The notes beneath the pieces are model-generated. The model was not told where the DNA came from. It saw nothing but the letters and a program-made list of their open reading frames with translations, and searched no databases. A stretch of 64,000 nt of DNA from the NCBI RefSeq assembly GCF_003003035.1, contig NZ_PVTS01000009.1, positions 62,001 through 126,000 on the forward strand, read 5' to 3'. This DNA comes from Marinilabilia salmonicolor. GTDB taxonomy: Bacteria; Bacteroidota; Bacteroidia; Bacteroidales; Marinilabiliaceae. The translations under genes and the position numbers were made by a program. Every line of letters starts with the position of its first letter. Positions within the stretch are counted from its first letter, which is position 1. Of this stretch, positions 34,786-42,529 are shown piece by piece.

Positions 34786-36051
34786 TTATTCAAAAATGCT
34801 GGTATCGACGGTAAGACTCACATACAAAAACTGGGGAAAAACCGGATTGCTGACTCCCTGTAATTGCTCAAAAGCATCAGTGGTCAGGTAGAATAGCCAT
34901 GCCGATTTTAGAGATCCCCATTCATTAAAGTTGTATTTAAGTTCCAACTCATTTTCATATCCAAGGTATCTGTCTGTTGGCGTATTTTGGTTAGTTTCTG
35001 ACAGAGAGAAAAAATGCCCGGTATTTTTTAGATTTATTTCAGGCGAAATTTTCAGATTAAGATATCCGTAGATGTCGGTCAGCCCGCCCCCATTGGTGTG
35101 TGAAGGTATGTTTCTGAAGTAATCCATGTGCCCGAAAAACCGATGACGGGCACCATACAAAACATCAAATAAGTGGTCGGTGCTTCCGTTGGCATCGTCA
35201 TTGCCCGATAGATAGCTGATGCCAAGCCCCGGAGAAAGACGGCCGGTTTTAAAAGCCACATCTGCATCAAAAAGAAAAGCACTTACTTTTTGTCCTTCGC
35301 GGTTGTTTCCGTACTGGAAGTAAGCATTTGATTTTGCGTTTAATGAACTTGAGTTATAGTTGAGGTAAGCACCTGAAGTATGTCGGAAATTCAAGATGTT
35401 GGTAGTATCGGTTTCGGTTATTCCGGAAGCAATGTGCAAAAATGAGACATCAAACTTGTCAGAAAATTGATAGCCGAGCCACAAGAAGTTTAGGGATTTA
35501 ATTCGGTTGGACAAATAAAGATTATCTGATGTGGTTTCTTTGAGAGAATTCCAGGAGGTTCCGGCATGCAAGTTCCATCGGTTAAGTTTCCATTTTAAAA
35601 CCAAGGCATCGTAGGCCAGTCCATTTTGGTTCCAGTTGCGCTCAGCCAACAGTCTTTGGTTGTCGTAAACCAATGTCTGGCGACCTACTGAAATGCTTAA
35701 TTTTTCAGAGGGCTTTAGCTCTACATATCCTTCAAATAAATCCAGTGATGCATTGTTTCCGTAAACTCCTGTTGAACTGGACAGATTTTCATCTCCCCAG
35801 ACTCGTACATCCTGCGGGGAAAATTTAAGTTTCAGTTTATCCGTTTCATAAACAAATGACAGCCTCATTCTTTGGGATGCAATAACTGAAGCAATAGAAC
35901 TTTCCGGAATTAATTCGCGATATCCGTTTCTCACTTCGAAGCGCGGACGGTAGTGAGCGTCAACGGTTAGCTGTGCAGTAATATTCTGCAAAGAAAGCAG
36001 AATGATGGCTAAAAAAAACCATTTTTTTCTTGCTGAAAAGAAATTGTTCAT
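34786..36051 (-). CDS. Alginate-export-family outer-membrane porin
   Basis: A 421-residue beta-barrel protein with a signal peptide ending NITAQ. The start of the barrel, VDAHYRPRFEVRNGYRELIP, followed by SQRMRLSFVYET and DVRVWGDE, and the conserved ERNWNQNGLAYDALVLKW, are typical of the alginate_exp (AlgE/DcaP-like) porin family. Despite the name, members carry many anions and small solutes. Its promoter has the same NarL-like site pair as pstS, so it is probably the outer-membrane entry route for the PstS-like ligand. Confidence 0.82.
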   Translation of the reverse strand: MNNFFSARKKWFFLAIILLSLQNITAQLTVDAHYRPRFEVRNGYRELIPESSIASVIASQRMRLSFVYETDKLKLKFSPQDVRVWGDENLSSSTGVYGNNASLDLFEGYVELKPSEKLSISVGRQTLVYDNQRLLAERNWNQNGLAYDALVLKWKLNRWNLHAGTSWNSLKETTSDNLYLSNRIKSLNFLWLGYQFSDKFDVSFLHIASGITETDTTNILNFRHTSGAYLNYNSSSLNAKSNAYFQYGNNREGQKVSAFLFDADVAFKTGRLSPGLGISYLSGNDDANGSTDHLFDVLYGARHRFFGHMDYFRNIPSHTNGGGLTDIYGYLNLKISPEINLKNTGHFFSLSETNQNTPTDRYLGYENELELKYNFNEWGSLKSAWLFYLTTDAFEQLQGVSNPVFPQFLYVSLTVDTSIFE

Positions 36052-36073
36052 AGTTAATATAATTTGTTTTCAG

Positions 36074-36081
36074 CAAAAGTA
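36074..36081 (-). promoter_or_regulatory. -7 box of the porin promoter
   Basis: TACTTTTG on the minus strand is an exact TAnnTTTG, 22 bases before the porin start codon. The distance to the proximal NarL-like site is identical to that in the pstS promoter. Confidence 0.6.
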
Positions 36082-36103
36082 GGGGGTTACGGACCTACAA
36101 AAA

Positions 36104-36119
36104 ACAGTGTTTTTACTTA
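36104..36119 (-). promoter_or_regulatory. Proximal NarL-like site, porin promoter
   Basis: In the direction of transcription: TAAGTAAAAACACTGT, centre 36111.5, 30.5 bp from the -7 box. It is near-identical to the proximal pstS site. Confidence 0.6.
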
Positions 36120-36128
36120 AATCCGTTT

Positions 36129-36144
36129 TACGTATTAACACGTA
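36129..36144 (-). promoter_or_regulatory. Distal NarL-like site, porin promoter
   Basis: In the direction of transcription: TACGTGTTAATACGTA, a 7-2-7 palindrome with TACG/CGTA ends. It lies 25 bp centre-to-centre from the proximal site. Confidence 0.7.
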
Positions 36145-36204
36145 TGTCTCTTGATGATAGTCTTTTATGGCAAGCTGCCGCAGGGGGCATATAACAAGAT
36201 ACTA

Positions 36205-37224
36205 TTAGATCAATCCCCAGGTATCTGCTCCCCATGTTAACAAAAATGCTATGCAAAAAGCAATTAGTGGAGCTACAACCCACATAATGAAAAAACGATT
36301 TACTTCGGTTTTGAGGAATATGTTTTTGAATCCGAGCTTTGCTACACCAATGCCTATTATTGCCGCCACATTGAGTTGAATCAGAGATGTTGGAATACCT
36401 TTCAGAAGAGAGGCAGTCAGGAGTAAGGAAGCAGAAATGAAAGCAATGATGACAGCTTCTACTTTTCCGAACAGGACAATTTCTTTTCCCGTATTCTGAA
36501 GAATTTTTTTGCCAAAAATTGAGCTTCCAATTCCAAAACTCGGAGCTACAATGAGAGTAGAGAGTATAAGCACCTGCAGAAAATAGGAGTCATTTATGTT
36601 CAGTTCATTTACCGCCATCATGGCTATGGGGCCTGCAGCATTTGCCACATTGTTGGTTCCGATCGAGAAAGCCACATACATAGACATAGCGATTATACCA
36701 CCTTTAAACATATAATGATCGTTGAGTTTCTTCGACATGGTATATCCTCTTTTCCTAATGGGTTTGTAGATGTATTTACCTATCAGAAAAGAAAGGCCGA
36801 AGGATAATACAGGCATAATAAACCAGGTAGGAAGAACATCATAAACCAGCTTGTGGGTATTGAGGGAGTTGAAGTAAACTGCCGGGGCAATAACTGCTAA
36901 CACTGTGGCCTGACTTGTTGATTGAGGTATGCCAAACAAATTGGCTATTAAAAGAGCAAACGCTACGGAGATTAGGATTACGGAGACAATGGTGAAAGTC
37001 ATCATTTCGGGATCCAACAATCCCTTGCCTATGGTATGAGCAGTGTTTTTGCCGCCTACTATTGCCCCAATGAATACCATCACCCCGAAAAGCCCGGGAA
37101 TGGCGCTTTGCTTTATCAGATTCGTTCCGTATGCTGCCGAAAAAGCAGGAGCAGTACCGCTTCCTCCCATGGTGATGGCAAGAAACATAGCTATTACGAA
37201 AGGAATCAGAAAAGGGATCAGCAT
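36205..37224 (-). CDS. PiT-family anion permease, atypical first signature
   Basis: A 339-residue inner-membrane carrier with about 9-10 helices and the PiT inverted repeat. The second signature, SIGTNNVANAAGP, is close to the canonical GANDVANA. The first reads MGGSGTAPAFSAAYG and lacks the Asp. PiT relatives carry phosphate or sulfate, so the ion is left open. ATG at 37224 (MLIPFLIPF) is chosen because a longer start would run through the NarL-like sites of its own promoter. It shares those sites with pstS, porin and the Hdr-like operon. Confidence 0.82.
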   Translation of the reverse strand: MLIPFLIPFVIAMFLAITMGGSGTAPAFSAAYGTNLIKQSAIPGLFGVMVFIGAIVGGKNTAHTIGKGLLDPEMMTFTIVSVILISVAFALLIANLFGIPQSTSQATVLAVIAPAVYFNSLNTHKLVYDVLPTWFIMPVLSFGLSFLIGKYIYKPIRKRGYTMSKKLNDHYMFKGGIIAMSMYVAFSIGTNNVANAAGPIAMMAVNELNINDSYFLQVLILSTLIVAPSFGIGSSIFGKKILQNTGKEIVLFGKVEAVIIAFISASLLLTASLLKGIPTSLIQLNVAAIIGIGVAKLGFKNIFLKTEVNRFFIMWVVAPLIAFCIAFLLTWGADTWGLI

Positions 37225-37251
37225 GATTGGTAGTTTTATGATTTGAACTTG

Positions 37252-37259
37252 CAAAATTC
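37252..37259 (-). promoter_or_regulatory. -7-like box of the PiT promoter
   Basis: GAATTTTG on the minus strand matches TAnnTTTG except for the first base. It lies 27 bases before the PiT start codon and 30.5 bp from the proximal NarL-like site. Confidence 0.5.
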
Positions 37260-37281
37260 GCACAAAAACGTATGCAAAAAA

Positions 37282-37297
37282 ACCGCATAAAGGCGTA
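37282..37297 (-). promoter_or_regulatory. Proximal NarL-like site, PiT promoter
   Basis: In the direction of transcription: TACGCCTTTATGCGGT, centre 37289.5. The downstream half is degenerate (GCGGT), as in the other proximal sites. Confidence 0.55.
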
Positions 37298-37304
37298 AAA
37301 CGCA

Positions 37305-37320
37305 TACGTCTTTATGCGTA
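37305..37320 (-). promoter_or_regulatory. Distal NarL-like site, PiT promoter
   Basis: In the direction of transcription: TACGCATAAAGACGTA, with TACG/CGTA ends. It lies 23 bp centre-to-centre from the proximal site, between the response-regulator stop codon and the PiT gene. Confidence 0.7.
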
Positions 37321-37323
37321 GTT

Positions 37324-37956
37324 TTATATTTCAAATATTTTGTTTTTTATGGCGTAAACTACCATTTGTGCTGTGTTGGAAGAATGTGTCTTGACCAAAA
37401 TATTTTCACGGTGTTTGTCAATGGTTCTTTTGCTTATATTGAGCTGCTCGGCTATTGCGCTATTGGAAAGGCCTTTGCATATATTAAAGAGGACTTCTAT
37501 TTCTCTTTCTGTAAGGCCGCTGTTTCTGGGACCATTTTGTTTTTTATTTATGTTCTGGATGATTCCGGATAGTATTTCTGCCGAGAAAAAATTATTTCCT
37601 TCAGCCACTTCTATAATTGCTTGTTTGACATCTTCAAGCTTTGAATTTTTCAATAGAAAACCACTGGCCCCCGCATCAATCATTCCGGTGTAATAATTTT
37701 CATTTCCGTACATGGAGAGTGCTATTACTTTCCATTCGGGGCTTTTTTGCATGCACTTTTCGGTGGCTTGAATACCATTAATGCCGGAAAGTTCGATATC
37801 CATAAGAACAATTCCAGGTTTTTGGTCTTTTATCATTTCTAAAAAGGTTTCTCCACTTTCAGCTTCACGGATTTCGGTCACAAAATCCCATTCTGAAAGC
37901 AAAAACCGCAAACCTTCTCGGAACAACTGGTGATCATCTACAATGTACAGAATCAT
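37324..37956 (-). CDS. NarL/LuxR-family response regulator
   Basis: A 210-residue regulator. The receiver has Asp7-Asp8 in YIVDDHQLF, phospho-Asp53 in VLMDIELSG, and a late Lys in LLKNSKLE. The DNA-binding domain (about 140-205) is GLTEREIEVLFNICKGLSNS followed by AIAEQLNISKRTIDKH. Its gene overlaps that of the kinase by four bases. NarL proteins bind 7-2-7 palindromes; four nearby promoters carry such sites, so this is the likely activator of the surrounding regulon. The gene itself is in the middle of that regulon. Confidence 0.93.
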   Translation of the reverse strand: MILYIVDDHQLFREGLRFLLSEWDFVTEIREAESGETFLEMIKDQKPGIVLMDIELSGINGIQATEKCMQKSPEWKVIALSMYGNENYYTGMIDAGASGFLLKNSKLEDVKQAIIEVAEGNNFFSAEILSGIIQNINKKQNGPRNSGLTEREIEVLFNICKGLSNSAIAEQLNISKRTIDKHRENILVKTHSSNTAQMVVYAIKNKIFEI

Positions 37957-38888
37957 AGTGGTATATTAATTTTCATATAGAATCCATTATTTTTTTTACT
38001 GAAAATATTCACTTTGCCATCGAGCGACTTTACTCTTGAGCTGATGTTGGCCAACCCGTTTCCGGTTGCTTTGGTCTCAGGATCAAATCCATAACCATTG
38101 TCACTATAATGTATCTCGAGTTTTCGTAAATGATGAAAAACTCCAACAGTTATTTTTGAAGCCTTTGCATGTTTGAGCGTGTTGTTGATGAGCTCGCAAA
38201 TAATACGATAAATTATGACTTCCGTATTTTTTGAAAGTTCTTTGGGGATGGAATATTTTTCAAGCTCTAAAACAGGTTTTTGCGAAACGGCTATGGAATT
38301 GTAAAATGAGAGAAGGGCCTTTTTGAGGCCAAAAGCTTCCAGCAGATGAGGACTCAGATTGTTAGATATCTCTCTGACTGCAGTAACAGCATGGTCTATA
38401 GAAGTTTCTGTTCTGCTAACGATTAGTTTGTTCTTTTGGCCAATGTTTTCCTTATCGATAGCTGAGAATGCCATTTTTATTGAAGAGAGAATAGGTCCCA
38501 GTCCATCATGCAGCTCCCTGGAAAATAAAGCCCGCTCTTTTTCCTCTGTATTAATAATGGCTGATAACACCTTTGCTTCACTTTGTTTTCTCAGTTTATC
38601 TATTTCTTCCTGAAGGTTGAAAATTCGTCTGATGTAGAACGAGGCAATAAACATAAGCAGAGAAATGATAACAGCTGTCCAACTGTTAAAGTAATCTACC
38701 CGCGTTGGCTCAGGAGTTGCAGCAAAAGTCATTAATTCGTTTCCCCGACGTATGGCCATTAGAAAAAATGCAATGGAAATACTTATCCAGGAAACATTAA
38801 AACGTGTTTTCTTGATGAGTCCAAGTGTTTTGAAGAATGCTCCAAACTGGAGGAGAACGGATAATAAAAGTGCCGTCTGAATAATCAT
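37953..38888 (-). CDS. HisKA_3-type sensor histidine kinase
   Basis: A 311-residue NarX-class kinase. Two to three N-terminal hydrophobic segments (about 1-19, 33-46, 69-86) enclose only a short loop, so no large sensor domain is present. The dimerisation motif is SRELHDGLGPILSSIK with phospho-His127. The ATPase region shows ELINNTLKHAKAS and NGYGFDPETKATGNGLANI. The signal is probably sensed in the membrane or via a partner such as a transporter. It is cotranscribed with the NarL-type regulator and divergent from the Hdr-like operon. Confidence 0.92.
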   Translation of the reverse strand: MIIQTALLLSVLLQFGAFFKTLGLIKKTRFNVSWISISIAFFLMAIRRGNELMTFAATPEPTRVDYFNSWTAVIISLLMFIASFYIRRIFNLQEEIDKLRKQSEAKVLSAIINTEEKERALFSRELHDGLGPILSSIKMAFSAIDKENIGQKNKLIVSRTETSIDHAVTAVREISNNLSPHLLEAFGLKKALLSFYNSIAVSQKPVLELEKYSIPKELSKNTEVIIYRIICELINNTLKHAKASKITVGVFHHLRKLEIHYSDNGYGFDPETKATGNGLANISSRVKSLDGKVNIFSKKNNGFYMKINIPL

Positions 38889-39159
38889 GGTGTAAGTATT
38901 AAAAGATGCATCTTCAAGTTTAATGACAGGTATTAGAATTAATACTCCGTTATACTTTTACAAATAGTTGATAAATAATCAGTTGTAAAACCAGGGCGGC
39001 AAACAGCAACTCTCTCATAATAAATGCTTTGCGTCATTGCGCCTCTGCGTTTAAGCTTTTTTTAACGGACTATTGAGAATAATAAAATGCTTAAAAACTG
39101 GTGAAAAAATAAGTTTTTTCCTTTAAGAAAGTTCGCTGAAGCATTGATTTTTTTCAAAT

Positions 39160-39175
39160 TACGTCTTTTAACGTA
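39160..39175 (+). promoter_or_regulatory. Distal NarL-like site, Hdr-like operon promoter
   Basis: TACGTCTTTTAACGTA, a 7-2-7 palindrome with TACG/CGTA ends, centre 39167.5. The remainder of the 345-base kinase/Hdr gap upstream of it shows no clear feature. Confidence 0.7.
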
Positions 39176-39183
39176 TTGTTGAA

Positions 39184-39199
39184 TATGTGTTTTGACGGT
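39184..39199 (+). promoter_or_regulatory. Proximal NarL-like site, Hdr-like operon promoter
   Basis: TATGTGTTTTGACGGT, centre 39191.5, 24 bp from the distal site and 30.5 bp upstream of the -7-like box at 39222. It was located by applying the geometry seen in the other three promoters, and it keeps 11 of 16 bases of the distal site. Confidence 0.5.
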
Positions 39200-39221
39200 T
39201 TTACCATTCAATTGAAAGACT

Positions 39222-39229
39222 CAAATTTG
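39222..39229 (+). promoter_or_regulatory. -7-like box of the Hdr-like operon
   Basis: CAAATTTG matches TAnnTTTG except for the first base. It ends only four bases before the ATG at 39234. The transcript is therefore leaderless or nearly so, or translation begins at the ATGs at 39243 or 39246. Confidence 0.5.
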
Positions 39230-39233
39230 CATT

Positions 39234-39941
39234 ATGAGAACAATGATGCAAAAATTAAGGGAAGATGTTCGTCTGAAAGAGGGGCTTAATGCATGTATGG
39301 GCTGTGGAATTTGTACTGCTGTATGCCCTGCTGCAGAATATTTCGAGTACGATCCGAGAAGCATTGTGGTAACTGTGCAATCGGGTAATGAGGAGAAAAT
39401 CCGGAAACTCATCGAAAGTGATACCATCTGGATGTGCGGTCAATGTATGTCTTGTAAACCCAGATGTCCGCGAAATAATTGCCCGGGTTTGATTATTAGT
39501 GTTTTGCGCAGGGTGTCCCAAGAGACCGGGGCATTTGTGAAAAGTCGTCTGGGCCGTCAGCAATATCTTATTCTAAAAACCATTGGCACTAACATTCTGG
39601 AAACAGGATATTGCGTTTATCCGGCATCAGTTGTACCTGAAACTCACCCCGAACAAGGGGATGTTTGGAAATGGATATATGACAACAAGGAGGCAGTCTA
39701 TGAGCGTGTAGGGGCTAATCTTGACAAGGAAGGGCCCGGGGCTATGCGGAAAATTGGGCGTGAAAATTTAGATGAACTGGAACGCGTTTTTGCCGAAAGT
39801 GGTGGTCAGACTCTTTTTACTTCAATCGTTGAATATAGCCGGGCTTATGCCAAAGAATCAGGTTTTGTAGATGCTAACGGACAACCAGATATGGAAAAAT
39901 ATACCGATTTTTTACTCAATGAAGATAACGATGAAAAATAG
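39234..39941 (+). CDS. HdrC-like 4Fe-4S ferredoxin subunit
   Basis: A 235-residue protein with two 4Fe-4S motifs: CMGCGICTAVCP (Cys21, 24, 27, 31) and CGQCMSCKPRCP (Cys68, 71, 74, 78), as in HdrC. The C-terminal 140 residues are an unassigned extension including VYPASVVPETHPEQGDVW. It should relay electrons between the flavin subunit and the HdrB-like subunit. In-frame ATGs at 39243 and 39246 are alternative starts favoured by the promoter position. The first gene of the five-gene operon; hdrB overlaps its end by 11 bases. Confidence 0.88.
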   Translation: MRTMMQKLREDVRLKEGLNACMGCGICTAVCPAAEYFEYDPRSIVVTVQSGNEEKIRKLIESDTIWMCGQCMSCKPRCPRNNCPGLIISVLRRVSQETGAFVKSRLGRQQYLILKTIGTNILETGYCVYPASVVPETHPEQGDVWKWIYDNKEAVYERVGANLDKEGPGAMRKIGRENLDELERVFAESGGQTLFTSIVEYSRAYAKESGFVDANGQPDMEKYTDFLLNEDNDEK

Positions 39942-40980
39942 TCAGGTGAATGTAACTAAGGAAATAGCAGATGACAACTATTTTTATTTGCGGAGTTGCA
40001 TCCGTCAGAATTTTTTTCCCGGAGCCGAGAATGTTTTTCTCGATATTCTGAAAAATAAGCTAGGTAAAAACATCATTGACAATGCGAACCACACATCTTG
40101 TACTGGCATAGGTTATCATTCTGATATAGTGCCTTATGAGACTTATCAGACTATGGTTGCCCGGCAATTTGCCCTTATGACTGAGCATGGCTTTAGAAAT
40201 GCAGCTGTTTCCTGTATTACTTCCTATGGAGGCTATCATGAAGTACTTGAAACCTGGAAAGAATTTCCGGAAGAGGAGGCCAAGGCCCGTAAGAACCTAA
40301 AAAATGCCACCGGACGGTGTTTTGAAATTCCGGAGAATATTTCTCATTCGTGTGATATTATTTATAGGTTCAGACATGACATTGCTGAGCTTGCCAAATA
40401 CAAATTAATCAATAAACAGACTGGTAAACCGCTCCGAATCGTGGACCACATCGGGTGTCATTATGCAAAGATTTTTCCCGACAAGGGGGTTGGAGGGGCC
40501 GAGAAAAATACGGTTTTGTCGGCTGTTGTGGAAGCCTGGGGCGGTGAGTCAGTCGATTATCCGGAGCGTCGTCACTGTTGCGGCTTTGGATTTAGACATT
40601 ACTTGGTGAAAAATAACCGAAGTTATTCCATTTCCAATTCAAAAAAGAAATTTGAAAGTATGGAGCCTTATTGCCCGGATATGATAGTTACCAACTGTCC
40701 CGGTTGCAACATGTTTCTGGACAAGTGGCAGTATGCCCTGGCTAAAATTGAAGGGAAAACATACAGTGGTGATAAAAATGGAATTCCCGTTTTGTCTTCT
40801 GAGGAATTGGCTGCTCTGGTTCTGGGCTATAATCCCTGGGATATCGGATTGCAAATGCATCAGGTTGATGTTGAACCTTTACTTGAGAAAATTGGGTTTG
40901 ATTATAATCCTGATGAAAAGTATCTCGATGCAAACGGAAATTTTATGGGAAAACCTGAGTTTATTGGGTGTCTGGATTGA
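39931..40980 (+). CDS. HdrB-like CCG-domain subunit
   Basis: A 349-residue heterodisulfide-reductase B-type protein. The C-terminal CCG domain is intact: HIGCHYAK, RRHCCGFGFR and NCPGCNMF provide the Cys for a non-cubane 4Fe-4S cluster. The N-terminal domain is degenerate, reading SCTGIGYHS and SCITSYGG, where CCG and CxxC are expected. It may therefore bind one catalytic cluster instead of two. In methanogens HdrB reduces CoM-S-S-CoB; here the disulfide or other substrate is unknown. ATG at 39931 overlaps the previous stop; an ATG at 39919 is possible. Confidence 0.87.
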   Translation: MKNSQVNVTKEIADDNYFYLRSCIRQNFFPGAENVFLDILKNKLGKNIIDNANHTSCTGIGYHSDIVPYETYQTMVARQFALMTEHGFRNAAVSCITSYGGYHEVLETWKEFPEEEAKARKNLKNATGRCFEIPENISHSCDIIYRFRHDIAELAKYKLINKQTGKPLRIVDHIGCHYAKIFPDKGVGGAEKNTVLSAVVEAWGGESVDYPERRHCCGFGFRHYLVKNNRSYSISNSKKKFESMEPYCPDMIVTNCPGCNMFLDKWQYALAKIEGKTYSGDKNGIPVLSSEELAALVLGYNPWDIGLQMHQVDVEPLLEKIGFDYNPDEKYLDANGNFMGKPEFIGCLD

Positions 40981-41145
40981 TTAATATAAGAATTGTTAGG
41001 CTATATGAAATGGGTAAAAAGATCCATTTCTGTGTTGTTCGTATTTTTTGTGTTAAGAGACTGATTGGTAAATTTAAATGTTGTTTTTTAGTTGTGTCTG
41101 CCCTCACTTTTGTTAGAAAAAAACTATAACAACCGATTGCAATTT

Positions 41146-42180
41146 ATGATTGATAAAAAACATATTGCCATTATAGGGGGCGGTATCGCCGGGCAAGAGG
41201 CTGCGTCCGTTTTGACAGGACTCGGGTATAAAGTCACGATTTTGGAAAAGAATGAAAGAATGGGAGGTATGCTCAATAAATGGAGTAAACTTTTTCCTGA
41301 TTTTTCATCTTCACAACTGGTTTTAGATGCCGTGAAGGTTGCCACAGATAAGAACCTGAATGTGATTTGTAATGCTGATATTTTTTCTGTTCAAAAAGAA
41401 AACGGCCGGTTTAAATTATCGGATAATTCCAGCCTGGACGTTTATGCAGATGCGGTGATAATGTCAACGGGGTATAATTTATTTGATGCGACACTGAAAG
41501 AAGAATACGGATACGGTGTTTTTGAAAATGTAATAACATCGGCTGATTTTGAAAAAGTACATAAGTCGGGCGAGAAGCTGACCACTGCTGACGGGAAGGC
41601 TCCCCGGCGGGTTGCTTTTATTCATTGTGTCGGATCCCGTGATGCAAAGACGGGCAATACTTATTGTTCCAAAGTATGTTGTATTACCGGCGTTAAACAG
41701 GCTATTGAAGTTACTCAGATGTGGCCGGAATGTGAAGTCTTCAATTTTTATATGGATTTGCGTTTGTACGGCTCTAAATATGATGCTCTTTATCTGGAGG
41801 CTCAAAAACATCACAAAATTCAGTTTATTCGGGGACGATTGTCTGAAGTGTCAGAGAGACAGGGTAAAGAACTTCAGCTAAAAGCCGAAGATACACTTCA
41901 GGGGCGACCTTTGAGAATGAAAACGGATATAGTAGTCTTGTTGATTGGAATGGAGGCCTGCAAACAAAACGAGGATCTGTGCCGGGATAATGCTTTGGAA
42001 CTTGATGAAAACCGGTTTTTTAAATCGAAGAATATTTATAATCATCGGAATAGTAGTACGCAGTCCGGGGTTTTTCTGGCCGGAAGCTGCATTTGTCCTA
42101 TGTCCGTAAATGAAAGTCTCGAAAGTGCCCGGTCGGCTGCAATGTTAGTCGATAAATCATTAAAAGTACAGGAGAGATGA
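41146..42180 (+). CDS. HdrA-like FAD-dependent oxidoreductase
   Basis: A 344-residue flavoprotein. The dinucleotide fold is HIAIIGGGIAGQEAASVL, followed by LEKNERMGGML. The HdrA/QmoA hallmark FIHCVGSRD with CSKVCC is present. It lacks the N-terminal extension and added ferredoxin domains of methanogen HdrA, and is closer in size to QmoA-type subunits. It would split or transfer electrons from a carrier to the Fe-S subunits. ATG at 41146 (MIDKKHIA) is chosen; upstream residues do not fit the family. It overlaps the next gene by four bases. Confidence 0.88.
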   Translation: MIDKKHIAIIGGGIAGQEAASVLTGLGYKVTILEKNERMGGMLNKWSKLFPDFSSSQLVLDAVKVATDKNLNVICNADIFSVQKENGRFKLSDNSSLDVYADAVIMSTGYNLFDATLKEEYGYGVFENVITSADFEKVHKSGEKLTTADGKAPRRVAFIHCVGSRDAKTGNTYCSKVCCITGVKQAIEVTQMWPECEVFNFYMDLRLYGSKYDALYLEAQKHHKIQFIRGRLSEVSERQGKELQLKAEDTLQGRPLRMKTDIVVLLIGMEACKQNEDLCRDNALELDENRFFKSKNIYNHRNSSTQSGVFLAGSCICPMSVNESLESARSAAMLVDKSLKVQER

Positions 42181-42524
42181 GCCAATTTGATTTTTTGCAG
42201 CCAAAATCACGACAGATTGAAATAGAACAATTTGACGACCGGATTTTGACTTATGTGCTTGAAAGAGAACAGTCTTTTTTGACGTGTATATCATGTGGGG
42301 GATGTACGGCTACATGTAGTGCAGGAAATCTCACGAGTTTCAATGTTCGGAAAATAGGACTTTCTCTCAGACGTGGCAATATAAACGACCTGTCCGACGA
42401 AGTCCAGAAATGTATGTTTTGCGGAAAGTGCACGCTTGTTTGTCCGCGCGATATCAATATTCGCAATGTAGTGTTGTTGATTAAAAAAGGCATTGCCCAA
42501 CTTGAAACTGAAAAAACATTATAG
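42177..42524 (+). CDS. Second HdrC-like 4Fe-4S subunit
   Basis: A 115-residue ferredoxin-like protein with CISCGGCTATCS (Cys37, 40, 43, 47) and CMFCGKCTLVCP (Cys79, 82, 85, 89). It has no extension, unlike the first HdrC-like subunit. It is translationally coupled to the HdrA-like gene (ATGA overlap) and followed after five bases by the membrane subunit. It probably links the flavin subunit to the membrane-bound HdrD-like protein. Confidence 0.88.
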   Translation: MSQFDFLQPKSRQIEIEQFDDRILTYVLEREQSFLTCISCGGCTATCSAGNLTSFNVRKIGLSLRRGNINDLSDEVQKCMFCGKCTLVCPRDINIRNVVLLIKKGIAQLETEKTL

Positions 42525-42529
42525 AACCA

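Noticed and set aside
37225-37305. Longer N-terminus for the PiT permease
   Set aside because: It would translate through the -7-like box and the NarL-like sites of its own promoter.
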